Notes: generated from the sequence alone by a model not told the origin. Positions 34,239-44,776 are shown, counted from the stretch's first letter. The stretch is 64,000 bases of DNA from JAKFWF01 sp031367505 (GCA_031367505.1 JANLPY010000303.1:1-64000); one strand, 5' to 3'. A program made the numbers and translations.

Positions 34239-35363
34239 CTACGGAATTAAAATCTGCCGCACGCTCACCCCGTCGGCCAACCGATCGAACCCTTCGTTGA
34301 TCTGATCGAGCGTGATCTTCTCGCTCATCAAACGATCGACCGGTAGCAGCCCCTGCTGATAGAGCGAGATGAACCTTGGGATGTCTCGAGCGGGCACACA
34401 ACTGCCAACGTAACTGCCCTTCAACGTGCGCTCCTCGGCAACGAGATTGGTCGCGGGCAGGTTCATCATATGGCTCGGGTGCGGGAGGCTCGCGGTAACG
34501 GTGGTGCCGCCCCGCCGCGTAACTTTATAGGCGAGTTCCAGTGCCTTTACCGAGCCCGCCATTTCGAAAGCAAAATCGACGCCTCCCGATGACAGATCTT
34601 TGACCTGCTCGACAACATTGGCGTCGCGGCCGTTGATGCAGTGCGTCGCGCCGAGCTCCTTTGCCAGCTTCAACTTGTCATCGAGCATGTCGATGGCGAT
34701 CACTTGCCGCGCGCCTGATAGCTTCAAAGCGAGCATCGACATGAGGCCTACGCCGCCAAGTCCGATGATCGCGGTTGAAGTGCCAGGCTGGACCTTCGCG
34801 GTGTTGATGACAGCGCCGGCGCCGGTGACCACGGCGCAACCAAACAACGCCGCCTCCTCGAATGGCAAAGACTTGTCGATCTTCACGAGGCTGCCACGGG
34901 CGACGACCGCGTATTCGGAAAAACCCGACACGCCGACATGATGATAGACGGGCTGACCGTCGCGCTTGAGACGAACCGAGCCTGACGTCAACGTGCCGGC
35001 GTTGTTCGCTTTCGCGCCCGGCTCGCAAAGCGCTGGACGGCCTTCCATGCATGGCATGCAGTGACCGCAGCTGGGCACAAATACGAGTATGACGTGATCA
35101 CCGGCCTTCAGATCGCTTCCACCGGGCCCGACTTCGACGACTTCGCCTGCGGCCTCGTGCCCGAGCACCATCGGCATTTGCCGCGGCCGGTCGCCGTTTA
35201 TGGTCGACAAGTCCGAATGGCATAATCCGGCCGCGCGGATCCGCAGCATGACCTCGCCTTGGCCCGGTGGATCGAGGTCGAGAGTTTCGATGACCAGCGG
35301 CTTCGACTGGGCATAGGGACGCGGCTTCTGCATTTCGTGGATAACGGCGGCACGTGTTTTCAT
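34239..35363 (-). CDS. zinc-dependent alcohol dehydrogenase, class III-like
   Basis: This is a medium-chain dehydrogenase of 374 residues. The catalytic zinc site shows GLCHSD and GHEAAGEV, and the structural zinc lobe is CGHCMPCMEGRPALC, with four cysteines in the C-x2-C-x2-C-x7-C arrangement. The nucleotide fold is GLGGVGLMSMLALKLSGA, followed by DMLDDKLKLAKELGA. The family oxidises alcohols or S-hydroxymethylglutathione-like adducts with NAD. It ends 17 bases from the HDAC-like gene stop (convergent). The specific alcohol is unknown. Confidence 0.92.
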   Translation of the reverse strand: MKTRAAVIHEMQKPRPYAQSKPLVIETLDLDPPGQGEVMLRIRAAGLCHSDLSTINGDRPRQMPMVLGHEAAGEVVEVGPGGSDLKAGDHVILVFVPSCGHCMPCMEGRPALCEPGAKANNAGTLTSGSVRLKRDGQPVYHHVGVSGFSEYAVVARGSLVKIDKSLPFEEAALFGCAVVTGAGAVINTAKVQPGTSTAIIGLGGVGLMSMLALKLSGARQVIAIDMLDDKLKLAKELGATHCINGRDANVVEQVKDLSSGGVDFAFEMAGSVKALELAYKVTRRGGTTVTASLPHPSHMMNLPATNLVAEERTLKGSYVGSCVPARDIPRFISLYQQGLLPVDRLMSEKITLDQINEGFDRLADGVSVRQILIP

Positions 35364-35539
35364 GTCAGCAATCCTTGGGGCATCGTTACGATCCGTTCTA
35401 CCTGAGAGGGTAGCGGGCGCGAGCCGCCCTCGACAACCGGAATGCGCGGGCTTTGCACGAGGCTTGATCCGAATTGCCGGTCATGCCATCGATCACGACC
35501 GTTGCGCGTTGGCGCGTCTCGATCCAGCAGGCTCCTCGC

Positions 35540-35737
35540 ATGGCAGACAAAATCATCAACCTGCGGACCGCCCGCAAGCGCCGCGACCGCGAGGCACGAG
35601 AGGCTCAGGCTGCGGAAAATCGTGTGAAATTCGGTCAGACCAAATCGGAAAAGCAGAGGGTGAAGTCGATCAAAGAACTCGAAGTGCGGCGGTTGGATCA
35701 AGCGAAGCGCGAGACCAGCGACCAAAATGGCGAATGA
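35540..35737 (+). CDS. DUF4169 family protein
   Basis: This is a tiny, highly charged protein of 65 residues beginning MADKIINLRTARKRRDREAR, the DUF4169 pattern, which in alphaproteobacteria precedes a ribbon-helix-helix gene as it does here. The rest is a predicted long helix rich in Lys, Arg and Glu. The ATG at 35540 is where the family begins; an earlier in-frame ATG at 35474 adds 22 residues without similarity. It overlaps the next gene by 11 bases. Function unknown. Confidence 0.82.
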   Translation: MADKIINLRTARKRRDREAREAQAAENRVKFGQTKSEKQRVKSIKELEVRRLDQAKRETSDQNGE

Positions 35738-35996
35738 CGCAGCCTCTGATAGTCCAAGCCAGACCGCGCGGCCGGTGAAGCGCTCGTTTGCGATCGCCGG
35801 TCACAAGACCTCGGTCAGTTTAGAAAACGCGTTTTGGGCCGCCTTGTGTGACGCGGCCGCTCGCGAGAATGTTTCCCTCGCAGCTTTGGTTCGGCGCATC
35901 GACAGCGCGCGTGGCAGTGCTGGATTGTCTAGTGCCATCCGCGTTTGGTTGCTGGCCGACGCTGAACGCCGCGCTCAATTGCCGCCGGTGCCTTGA
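35727..35996 (+). CDS. ribbon-helix-helix domain protein
   Basis: The 89-residue product has a basic beta strand (KRSFAIAGHKTSVSLENAFWAAL, about residues 18-40) followed by two helices, matching the RHH_4 family of small DNA-binding-like proteins. The overlap with the DUF4169 gene implies translational coupling and shared function. Its last 22 bases overlap the end of the convergent AsmA gene. A role as transcription regulator or antitoxin-like partner is possible, but no target is visible. Confidence 0.82.
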   Translation: MANDAASDSPSQTARPVKRSFAIAGHKTSVSLENAFWAALCDAAARENVSLAALVRRIDSARGSAGLSSAIRVWLLADAERRAQLPPVP

Positions 35997-38900
35997 CCGC
36001 GAAACACGTCCTGCATCCAAGACTTTTTCATGCGCTGCGACGTCGGCACTTGTCGCGGCTCGGAGGTCAACCCATTGGGCTGCGAAGAGCGACGCTTCGT
36101 CTCGCCCGAAACGGGTTGGTCAGCGACTGAGGTCGCTTCATCGGCAGCGGGATTGGCGGTCGTTGACCCGGCACCGTCACGCGGCGCGCTGTACGGCTGC
36201 GGTGGCACCGCAATCGGGGGAACGACAATGAGCGCGGGACCCGCCGCCGGTTGCAGCCCGTGTGCTGCCGCAGCGGAAGCGCGTGCCGCCACCTCGGCGC
36301 TCAAGCGATCGGCGTCAGCCTTCGCGCGAGCTTCATCCAAGCGACGCAATCGCTCGAGCTCATCAACATCAAGCTCCATTCGACGGACGCCAAGTTCCCG
36401 AACGAGACCGTCAACAGAGACGACGGGGTCAATACGTCCCAACGATGTAACTGGTCCAACAAAGACCACTCTGATTGAAGGTAACGCCGATACGCTACGT
36501 GCGCCGGGGATTGCGCCCGATCGCACCGTTTTGTCAAACCGCTCGTCCAACTTCCACTCGCTATCTATCTTCAAGCTCGCGAGGTCGATTGTCGTGCGAT
36601 TGATGGCAGATCCGTCAGGCGTTTCCACTTTGAATTCATGCACCCTGATCGCGCCGTCGGCAAAGTCGAAAGCAAGCTTTCGATTGCCCAAACCAAGCTT
36701 CGCATCGGGGGTTTTGAGTTTAGCCACAACCATTTGCTCAACCGCGAGGATTGTTGCCTCGCGTTTGCCGGCGAGAACCTCATTGGCGATGCGGCGCACG
36801 AGGCTTGGCTGTGGAACGCCCGTCTCGCTCTTCGCTATTTCGATTTCCCCCTTACCACCGAGCGCCGCGATCAGACCGCGTGGCGATAATGCGCGTCCGT
36901 TGAACACGGCGGTGACGGAGGCGGAGCCAGCGAGGCCTTGAGTCGTCTTATCCGACCCCAACACCTCATCCAATTGAGCCGACGCGATTTTGAGGTTGCC
37001 GGACAAATTGGCGCCAGCCGCTGCCTTTTCGATGAGCCAGCGGGATGTAAGCTTGCCGCCACTGACGTCGCCATCGACCGACCTTAGATCGACTTTCCCG
37101 GCATCGAATTCGGCGACCACAGTGGCGCGTGCAAGACCAAGGCCCGGCGCCAATTCAAGTTTACCGGCCTCGAGACGAACCAGACCTTCGACCCGATCAA
37201 GCAGCGAAAAATTGAATGATGCCGCGGGCCATACGTTGCCGTCGGCATCGGAGACTGCGCCATTCATCCGATCGACAATCAACTCAAGCAAGCGTGGAAT
37301 GCTCGAGGTCGACGTGGTCAGGCGACCATCGATCCGCAATCGATCGTTGGGACGGCTCAGTATCAACTCTCCGCCGACGATCGCTCCAGCCACATCTAAG
37401 GCGGATGGTGTGATCTTGAGCTTGTTTTCCTGAAACGACAGATCAACCGCGCCATCGATCGCAATTCCCGGCAGGTTCTGCGTCGGCATTCCGAGTACCG
37501 TGAATGCCTGGGCCGTATCCGACGTGCGGAGCTGCAATTCGCCATCGGACGATACGATTTTGCCGGCACCGAGCGTGACCTTGCCGGATACGCCGACATC
37601 GAAAGTTTCGTCTTCGATCTTGAGGTAAGCGCTCAATCCTTGGTCGGGTTGCCCGGACGCACTGAGCATGAGTTTGCCACGCGCGTTGGTGGCCGCGTTA
37701 GCTACTGCCGAGATTTGTTTTGTGCCAGGCGTGGTTGAATCAAATTTAAGCAAGCGCCCGATCGCCAGCCAATCCGGCCGCTCGATCGCGACATTCATCT
37801 GCACGGGATGCTGGCGCCAGTCGAGCAGGCCACCATCGAGCTTAGCGGTGCCAACTAGCCTGCGTCCCAAAGCCATTCCATCGAGCCACACCTCTGCCCG
37901 GCCGGGTCCACCCGCGCGAGCTTCGGTTAACTTGGCGGTCCAAGCGACGCGCGCTGGCGTTGCTGCACGCAGGTTACTAATCTGAGCGCTATCGCCCGAT
38001 ACGCCAAAAAGCTCCAACAAGTCGCTTACGGCAGCAGCGTCGGCGACGCTGAGTGTGCCACGCAACGTGCCTTGCGAGCGCACGCCCACCTCAGCAATCT
38101 CGCCGTCGGCGTCCAACTCCAATCCGGTACCGTTGGTGAAGTGCATTCGCCGCAAACTGAGCCGGCCACCGATCAATGCCGCATCAACGTCGACATCCTG
38201 CAAATCGCGCGCTGCGTCGTGCACGCGCGCAGCACGAATTCGCAACGTCACGTCCTGCGTCTGCGGATCGATTTTATAACGAGAAGCGGATTCGGTTTTG
38301 GATTTCGGTGCAGGTTTACCCACAGTCTGATCAACTGCCGCCGTCATGCCGCCGAGCTCGCGTGCACGCGCAAAAAGGTCAAGTGCATGCGGCGAAACCA
38401 AAGTGAGATCGATATCATCGCCTTCGAGTACGATATCGAGACGGGAGCGCTCGGCCCAGCGGTATGAAACGCCACCACTCAGCACCGCCTCGCCGACACT
38501 AGCGGAAGCGTCTTTGACGACAACCGCCTGCGGTTCAAAACCGATCTTGGCGCGCAACGAAAATGCCCCCTCGGAGCGGCCCTCGGGTACAGCGGATGCC
38601 TGGCCGGCCCATGTCATAAGTCGCGCCAGGCTTGCCCCCCGCAAAGAAATATCGCCATCGAACACATCGGCGGCGGCTCCTTGAGGGAACACCCCACTGA
38701 GCTGAGCGCGTGTGCCGCCGGGCAGACTGACCCGAAACTCAGACAATCGCAGTGCAACGCTGTCGCGCTCAATGCGCAAACGAGCATCACTCAACGCGTC
38801 TCCGCCCAAATTGAACTGATCGACGGAGACGGTTGCCGACCCACGCCCGGTTGCTGGAACTAGCCCTGCCATGGCGGTCACCAAATGACGAACTGCTAGA

Positions 38901-39940
38901 AGCGGTTGTGCAGCACCGGTCCGTCCGAGCACCTCATCCAGATCGAGCCAACGGGCGGCCCACTCGGACTTCACTTCGAACCCGTCGTGCCAAGTGACCT
39001 GAGCGCCGCCGGATACCAATTGCGGCTTACCGGCTTGCTCGAACGAAAGCCCAAGATCGGTAAACGTCGCAACCTTGGTGTTCGCTGCGACAGCAGCTCG
39101 CAGCTCCACCGGAATACGCGCCGGTTTACTGGCGTTAGAATTGGCAGCTGAGGGTCCAGCCTCCGGTAGTCCTAATTCACCCGGCGTAAATCCAAGCTGG
39201 CCGGTCAACTGACCGTCTAGCTTGACCTTGCCCGAGAGATCAGCGAGGCGACCATCGAGCGTATAGGTGTTGGCACTGGCCAGCACCGCCATCTGCGCTT
39301 TGAATTTGAGACTTCCATCAGCATCGAACGCGGTCGTCGAGGCCTTGATCTCATGCAATCCGCCAGCCCAATCGAACGCGCCCTTGAATCGGAAAGGACC
39401 GTCAAGTGCTGCAACCGACAACTCGCCATTGATTGCCCCAACACGAGCGAGCTCTCGCCCATCGGCTCCGTCGACCGAAATCGTGCCATCTGTAATCAAG
39501 ACGGACTGCAACGCGACATCGCTCGGAATGAAGGGAAGCTGGCCACGGGCAATGGAAAGCGTTTGCCAGTTCCCACCACCATCTGCGTTGAGACGCAACT
39601 TCACGACCGGACGTCGCAGTTCGACCTCGCGCGCTTCGACGGCGCCGCGTAAGAGCGGTGCCGGGGCAAGCCAGAGGGTGAAGTCGTCCGCCCGGAAAAA
39701 TGGCTCACCTGTCTGGCCGGCGGCATCAGACAGCCGTACCTTCTCGAAGCGCACAAACGGCGTTGGCAATAAGCGAAGGTTTACCGCGCCGGAAACGCGA
39801 ACCTCGCGGCCCAATACGCGCGACGCCTCTTCCTCAAAAACGCCGCGATACCGCGTCCAGTCAATGAAATGTGGAACGGCGAAAAGCGCAAAGAGCATCG
39901 CTACAAGTATGCCGCCAATCCAGAGAAGAACATTGTTCAT
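35975..39940 (-). CDS. AsmA-family envelope protein, 1321 residues
   Basis: AsmA-type proteins are large periplasmic beta-rich proteins anchored by one N-terminal helix and implicated in lipid transport between membranes. Here the helix is residues 4-26 (LLWIGGILVAMLFALFAVPHF), followed by the AsmA start FIDWTRYRGVFEEEASRVLGREV near 26-48. The C-terminal AsmA-like region lies around 1000-1180, with GLAGSASVTAVFNGRALSPRG. The final 130 residues are low-complexity, rich in Ala, Pro and Gln. It is transcribed divergently from uvrD with 241 bases between starts. Length and order agree with alphaproteobacterial AsmA paralogues. Confidence 0.9.
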   Translation of the reverse strand: MNNVLLWIGGILVAMLFALFAVPHFIDWTRYRGVFEEEASRVLGREVRVSGAVNLRLLPTPFVRFEKVRLSDAAGQTGEPFFRADDFTLWLAPAPLLRGAVEAREVELRRPVVKLRLNADGGGNWQTLSIARGQLPFIPSDVALQSVLITDGTISVDGADGRELARVGAINGELSVAALDGPFRFKGAFDWAGGLHEIKASTTAFDADGSLKFKAQMAVLASANTYTLDGRLADLSGKVKLDGQLTGQLGFTPGELGLPEAGPSAANSNASKPARIPVELRAAVAANTKVATFTDLGLSFEQAGKPQLVSGGAQVTWHDGFEVKSEWAARWLDLDEVLGRTGAAQPLLAVRHLVTAMAGLVPATGRGSATVSVDQFNLGGDALSDARLRIERDSVALRLSEFRVSLPGGTRAQLSGVFPQGAAADVFDGDISLRGASLARLMTWAGQASAVPEGRSEGAFSLRAKIGFEPQAVVVKDASASVGEAVLSGGVSYRWAERSRLDIVLEGDDIDLTLVSPHALDLFARARELGGMTAAVDQTVGKPAPKSKTESASRYKIDPQTQDVTLRIRAARVHDAARDLQDVDVDAALIGGRLSLRRMHFTNGTGLELDADGEIAEVGVRSQGTLRGTLSVADAAAVSDLLELFGVSGDSAQISNLRAATPARVAWTAKLTEARAGGPGRAEVWLDGMALGRRLVGTAKLDGGLLDWRQHPVQMNVAIERPDWLAIGRLLKFDSTTPGTKQISAVANAATNARGKLMLSASGQPDQGLSAYLKIEDETFDVGVSGKVTLGAGKIVSSDGELQLRTSDTAQAFTVLGMPTQNLPGIAIDGAVDLSFQENKLKITPSALDVAGAIVGGELILSRPNDRLRIDGRLTTSTSSIPRLLELIVDRMNGAVSDADGNVWPAASFNFSLLDRVEGLVRLEAGKLELAPGLGLARATVVAEFDAGKVDLRSVDGDVSGGKLTSRWLIEKAAAGANLSGNLKIASAQLDEVLGSDKTTQGLAGSASVTAVFNGRALSPRGLIAALGGKGEIEIAKSETGVPQPSLVRRIANEVLAGKREATILAVEQMVVAKLKTPDAKLGLGNRKLAFDFADGAIRVHEFKVETPDGSAINRTTIDLASLKIDSEWKLDERFDKTVRSGAIPGARSVSALPSIRVVFVGPVTSLGRIDPVVSVDGLVRELGVRRMELDVDELERLRRLDEARAKADADRLSAEVAARASAAAAHGLQPAAGPALIVVPPIAVPPQPYSAPRDGAGSTTANPAADEATSVADQPVSGETKRRSSQPNGLTSEPRQVPTSQRMKKSWMQDVFRGQGTGGN

Positions 39941-40181
39941 GCTCTGCCCCCGTCGACCGGGTCCAGGTGTGGCACACGCATAGATTGATCAAGCCGATTC
40001 ATATTCGACACACTACGCAATTACATACCCGTTAAGCATGTCACGGATCGGTGATCAACGCTGCAAATACGGTCCAACAATAATACATAATGTTCAGAAG
40101 GGCGTCAGTGAGGCCGCGCGACCTTGATCGCTTCTTGTGGGCGGAGCGATTCGTCCCAGTTGCCGCCACATCTGAAGTGCT

Positions 40182-42575
40182 ATGGTCTCATCCATGTCAG
40201 CGAATCGTCCCCAGCGAACCGATCCCGTAGATGCCCCAGCGCCGCAGCCGGGCTCCATATCTGCGCGTGCAATGCAGCGGCCAGCACCAACGTATTTGAC
40301 CAGCATCAATCCCGAACAGCGTCGCGCGGTCGAAACGCTCGACGGCCCGGTGTTGGTATTGGCCGGTGCCGGCACCGGCAAGACACGTGTGTTGACGACG
40401 CGGATCGCGCATATTCTGGCATCTGGCCGGGCGCGAGGGCACGAGATTTTGTCCGTGACCTTCACCAACAAAGCCGCGCGCGAAATGAAGGAACGTATCG
40501 GCCACCTGATCGGCAGTGCTGTCGAGGGGATGGGTTGGCTTGGCACGTTCCACTCGATCGGGGTGAAAATTCTGCGACGGCATGCGGAGCTCGTTGGCCT
40601 CAAGAGTGGCTTCACGATCTTGGATCCCGATGACCAGCTTCGCCTGATGAAGCAAGTAATCGAGGCGGCCCAAATCGATAAGGAACGTTGGCCGGCGCGG
40701 CAATTCGCCATACTGATCGATGGCTGGAAGAATCGCGGTCTGACACCGGAAAAGGTGCCCGTGGGCGAGGGCACGTTTGGTGGCGGCAAAGGGCGCGAGC
40801 TTTACGCCGCCTACCAAAAGCGGCTGAAAGAACTCAACGCCTGCGACTTCGGCGATCTACTGCTCGAGGGACTACGGCTGTTCCAGGAAAATCCTGATGT
40901 TCTGGCGGATTACCAGCGCCGCTTCCGCTACATCCTGGTCGACGAATACCAGGACACCAACGTGGTGCAGTACATGTGGCTGCGGTTGCTGGCGCAAGGC
41001 TCGCCCAACATCTGCTGCGTTGGCGACGACGATCAGTCGATTTACGGCTGGCGTGGTGCTGAAGTCGACAACATCCTGCGCTTCGACAAGGATTTTCCTG
41101 GCGCCGCTGTCATCCGGTTGGAGCGTAATTATCGCTCGACCGGGCACATCCTGGCGACCGCATCAGCTTTGATCGCACACAACAAGGGCCGCCTCGGCAA
41201 GACGCTATTCACCGACGGCGTTGTTGGTAACAAAGTCACGGTTACCGGCGTGTGGGATGACGAAGAGGAAGCCCGCGTCATCGCCGACGACATCGAGAGT
41301 GCGCGAAAATCCGGTCACAAACTCAACGATATGGCGATTTTGGTGCGCGCATCTTTTCAAATGCGCAGCCTTGAAGATCGTTTCGTGACGCTTGGCCTGC
41401 CGTACCGCGTGATCGGTGGCCCTCGATTCTACGAGCGGCAGGAAATCAAGGATGCCGTCGCCTATCTCGAAGTGGTGGCAAATCCGGTCAACGATCTGAA
41501 ATTCGAGCGCATCATCAACGTGCCGAAGCGCGGCCTTGGCGACACGACGGTAAAGCGCATTCACGATCTGGCGCGGGCGCGCGAGATCCCGATGTATCAA
41601 GCCGCTCGCATGATGACGGAGTCCGATGATCTCGCAGGGAAAGCGCGCAAATCGCTCACGGATCTACTCAGCAGCTTCGAGCGCTGGCGGGCGCTGATCA
41701 CGACGGCAAAGCACACCGAGCTTGCCGAGATGATCCTCGACGAAAGCGGCTACACCTACATGTGGCAGTCCGACAAGAGCCCGCAGGCGCAATCACGACT
41801 CGAGAACTTGAAGGAACTGATCCGCTTCATGCATCAGTTCGAAACGCTCGGCGGCTTCCTGGAACACGTCTCGCTCGTCATGGACGTCGATGCCGGCAAC
41901 GACGGTGACCGCGTATCGCTGATGACGCTGCACGCCGCCAAGGGCCTCGAATTCGACACGGTATTCCTGCCCGGTTGGGAGGAAGGGCTGTTCCCGCACC
42001 AGCGTTCGCTGGATGAAAGCGGGTTGGCCGGCCTCGAAGAGGAGCGCCGGTTGGCCTACGTCGGCGTGACACGCGCGAAGAAAACCGCCAAGATTTCGTT
42101 CGCGCAGAACCGGCGTAATCGCGGGCTCTACTCGGCAGCCGTGCCATCGCGTTTTGTCGACGAGCTGCCCGAGGCGCATGTTGACGTGATTGAAGCGAAG
42201 AGCCCGTTTGGTGGTGCGTATCAGAATTTTGGCGGCAATTTCGGTGGTCAGCGCGGCGGCTACGCACCGAGCCGTTTCGATGACACGTCTCCGGCGGCAG
42301 CGCCGTTCCAATCGACCTATCAGACGCCGGGCTGGCAGCGTGCCCAGCAACAGTGGAAGAAAGACGGTTTCAAAAAGAAAACGCCCGTCCAGCTCGAAGG
42401 CGAGTTGGTAGCATCATCCACTGCCACGCAGTCGACCTTCGCGATGGACGACCGCGTGTTCCATCAGAAATTCGGCTACGGCCGCGTCACCGAGATCGAC
42501 GGCAACAAGCTTACCGTTGAATTCGAGAAGGCCGGTTCAAAGCGCGTGGTGGACAGCTTTCTGGAGAAGCACTGA
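40182..42575 (+). CDS. uvrD: UvrD/PcrA-type SF1A DNA helicase
   Basis: UvrD unwinds DNA 3' to 5' in nucleotide excision and mismatch repair. The 797-residue protein has Walker A AGAGTGKT (61-68), Walker B with Q-rich DEYQDTN near residue 253, GDDDQSIYGWRGA, LERNYRS, MTLHAAKGLEFDTVFLPG, and AYVGVTRAK. Between the helicase core and the C-terminus is a Gly/Asn-rich stretch (about 670-700). A C-terminal PcrA-type tail follows, with FHQKFGYGRVTEIDGNKLTV, the RNA-polymerase-interacting domain of the family. The start could equally be the second Met at 40194. No alphaproteobacterial LexA box was seen upstream. Confidence 0.95.
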   Translation: MVSSMSANRPQRTDPVDAPAPQPGSISARAMQRPAPTYLTSINPEQRRAVETLDGPVLVLAGAGTGKTRVLTTRIAHILASGRARGHEILSVTFTNKAAREMKERIGHLIGSAVEGMGWLGTFHSIGVKILRRHAELVGLKSGFTILDPDDQLRLMKQVIEAAQIDKERWPARQFAILIDGWKNRGLTPEKVPVGEGTFGGGKGRELYAAYQKRLKELNACDFGDLLLEGLRLFQENPDVLADYQRRFRYILVDEYQDTNVVQYMWLRLLAQGSPNICCVGDDDQSIYGWRGAEVDNILRFDKDFPGAAVIRLERNYRSTGHILATASALIAHNKGRLGKTLFTDGVVGNKVTVTGVWDDEEEARVIADDIESARKSGHKLNDMAILVRASFQMRSLEDRFVTLGLPYRVIGGPRFYERQEIKDAVAYLEVVANPVNDLKFERIINVPKRGLGDTTVKRIHDLARAREIPMYQAARMMTESDDLAGKARKSLTDLLSSFERWRALITTAKHTELAEMILDESGYTYMWQSDKSPQAQSRLENLKELIRFMHQFETLGGFLEHVSLVMDVDAGNDGDRVSLMTLHAAKGLEFDTVFLPGWEEGLFPHQRSLDESGLAGLEEERRLAYVGVTRAKKTAKISFAQNRRNRGLYSAAVPSRFVDELPEAHVDVIEAKSPFGGAYQNFGGNFGGQRGGYAPSRFDDTSPAAAPFQSTYQTPGWQRAQQQWKKDGFKKKTPVQLEGELVASSTATQSTFAMDDRVFHQKFGYGRVTEIDGNKLTVEFEKAGSKRVVDSFLEKH

Positions 42576-42619
42576 GGGGGATGGATTTGTATCTGCGCGC
42601 CCCTCGTCAGCAATAGCCG

Positions 42620-44776
42620 TCAGCCAGAACCCAAGACTTTTCGCAGCCCCGGCGCCAGAATTTCGATTGGTGGCTCGATCAGGTGCGGACGCAGATCATA
42701 AATTGGTTTGATCAACGGATTGTGCCCGCTCGTATCGTCATCGGTATTCAACGGGCGCCATCCTTTGCGCCCCGGCACTTTATCGAGGCCAATCGGATAA
42801 ATCGTCAGCTTGTCCTTCTCGATACTCATGCGCAGGAAATTCTTGTAGCCAGCGATGCCGAGTGCGCCGAACGAGTCCATGTGCAAGCGGCCGATCAACG
42901 AGGTCAGCACCCAATAGAGACCGAACAGCATGCCGCCGACAATGCCGCCGATCAGCACCATGAGCAGTGAATATAGCGCGACGCCGCTAATCATCCACGG
43001 CCACGTCACGCCGTCCTGGGTGAAATGTGCATAAAGCGGCTGGAGGAGCGTATTGATGCCGAGCAGTACCACCACGTGCAGCCACGCATGCAGCCCGCCG
43101 GCGGCAATCTTGACCGGCCATTTCAGCCAGGTTGGCTTAACGAATTCGCGATCTTCAAACCCGACGTAGTAGATCAGTCCCAAATACAGCCCGATGATCA
43201 TGAAAAAGAAGGCGGGGTTCGAGAGCATCGCAAAGATGGTGCGTTCGGTATTGATCGCCGGCCAGATGAAATCAGTGGCCAAAGCATCCCAGCCGCCGCC
43301 ACGTTGCAATTCATCAAACCATGTCGCAAATGCGAGTACTTTATCGGGATGCGGCCCCATCACCGGGTAGACTGCGGTGATAGCACGCACCAGCTGTTGT
43401 CCTGGGAACTCCGTCAACCGATCCCTGATCTTATAGATATCAGCATCGACCTGCGCGAGCCGTGTATTCTCCCTCTTCTGGGCGTCGATTTTTTCCTGCT
43501 TGAGTTTCAATTCGGCAGCCGTCTCCTCAGGGCTGAGCTGCCCCTTCGCGGCATCCCGACGGGCCGCAGCCGGCATCGGTTTGGCATCGGCCGTCTGCGC
43601 GGCCGACCACTTGCGTTCGAATGCGATCCGTCCATCGGACTTGCACGTCTCGCGGTGCGGGTCGGTCTCGCCGGACGACGCTAGTCCACGCGGATGGTAG
43701 AAGCTGCACCATTGGTCGATGCTGACAATCTGTGATCGTCTCGTCGCATCGGTCGGATCTTGCGTCGCGATCTGGAAAACCCACGCGAACACGAGATAGA
43801 AAATGCCCATGAACGTCGCAAATTTTCGGTTGTGGAATGGCAGCCAAAGATTTTTCAGCGCGAGCAGCATGCTCCGCGATTTTGAAGGATAAATATGCGG
43901 CGCGTGAAATTGAAATCCTTTCGATTTATTGAAAGTGGGCTCATCGGCGGCTGTGACGGTGGTGATCGTGTCTTTGAAATCCGACTTGCGAAGATGTGGC
44001 GGAATGGCGTCCTTAGGGACAGTCCAATGAACTTCCATTTGACGAGGCAACTGATGCGTTGGATGCAAGAAGGCGCCGCCGCCGCCTGAAGTTATGAGCT
44101 GCAATTCCTGCGGCAGCGCATGTTCCCAATCCGCGATCTTGTCTTTGCCCAGTGAGTGAAATCGGCTGTAGAAATGCAGATCGCCGGCGATCAAGCAGAC
44201 GACTTCCGCCCCCCTCTTGCGGGCCCACTGGCTGACTTCGTGCAGCGGTGAATCATCATTGTTCTGCCAAACCGGGGCATGCAGAATGATGATGATTTTC
44301 TCACCCGGCTTAGTCTGCAGGCTCATCGCCTCGAAGTAATTTTTCTGCGCGTCATCGATGGTTTCGTTGAGCGCGAGGTCGACACCCCAAAACCACCAGC
44401 CGTGCGGCAGCGCCAGCGCAAAATAACTGCGGCGTTGCTCGGCTTGCCATCCGCCGACCTTGACACCTTTGCCTTGGGCGAGGCGATCGCGAGCCGTACA
44501 GAACACGCTCGTGAAGGCCGCGAGACCGTCATACCAGTCGTGATTGCCAGCGATGAAAAACAGCTTACGTTTGGCGGGCTGCCCTTCCTTCAGCTGGAAC
44601 GCGGCATCGTAGGGTTCGATGCAGCGCGCGCGGTATTCTTTGATGGTGGCGTTGGGATAGGCCATGTCGCCGCCCATGATCATGATATCGCCGGCGGGCA
44701 GCACGAGGTCGGGTGCTTTGTCAGTCTGATTCGGATTCTTCAACGAAATCGACGGTTGAGCCATCAGATAGGCCAT
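42620..44776 (-). CDS. downstream part of split metallophosphoesterase
   Basis: This open piece of 718 residues begins at the first ATG after the TAG. It keeps the metal-binding GGDMAYPN, the catalytic FIAGNHDWYDG near residues 74-84, LHAPVWQN and AGDLHFYSRFHS, then a soluble middle part. Hydrophobic segments lie near 320-340 and, beyond a charged coiled-coil-like region, near 500-650. Without the first metal-ligand strand encoded upstream it would probably be inactive if translated alone. No good ribosome site precedes this ATG. It is listed separately because an automatic annotation may show it as a stand-alone gene. Confidence 0.6.
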   Translation of the reverse strand: MAYLMAQPSISLKNPNQTDKAPDLVLPAGDIMIMGGDMAYPNATIKEYRARCIEPYDAAFQLKEGQPAKRKLFFIAGNHDWYDGLAAFTSVFCTARDRLAQGKGVKVGGWQAEQRRSYFALALPHGWWFWGVDLALNETIDDAQKNYFEAMSLQTKPGEKIIIILHAPVWQNNDDSPLHEVSQWARKRGAEVVCLIAGDLHFYSRFHSLGKDKIADWEHALPQELQLITSGGGGAFLHPTHQLPRQMEVHWTVPKDAIPPHLRKSDFKDTITTVTAADEPTFNKSKGFQFHAPHIYPSKSRSMLLALKNLWLPFHNRKFATFMGIFYLVFAWVFQIATQDPTDATRRSQIVSIDQWCSFYHPRGLASSGETDPHRETCKSDGRIAFERKWSAAQTADAKPMPAAARRDAAKGQLSPEETAAELKLKQEKIDAQKRENTRLAQVDADIYKIRDRLTEFPGQQLVRAITAVYPVMGPHPDKVLAFATWFDELQRGGGWDALATDFIWPAINTERTIFAMLSNPAFFFMIIGLYLGLIYYVGFEDREFVKPTWLKWPVKIAAGGLHAWLHVVVLLGINTLLQPLYAHFTQDGVTWPWMISGVALYSLLMVLIGGIVGGMLFGLYWVLTSLIGRLHMDSFGALGIAGYKNFLRMSIEKDKLTIYPIGLDKVPGRKGWRPLNTDDDTSGHNPLIKPIYDLRPHLIEPPIEILAPGLRKVLGSG

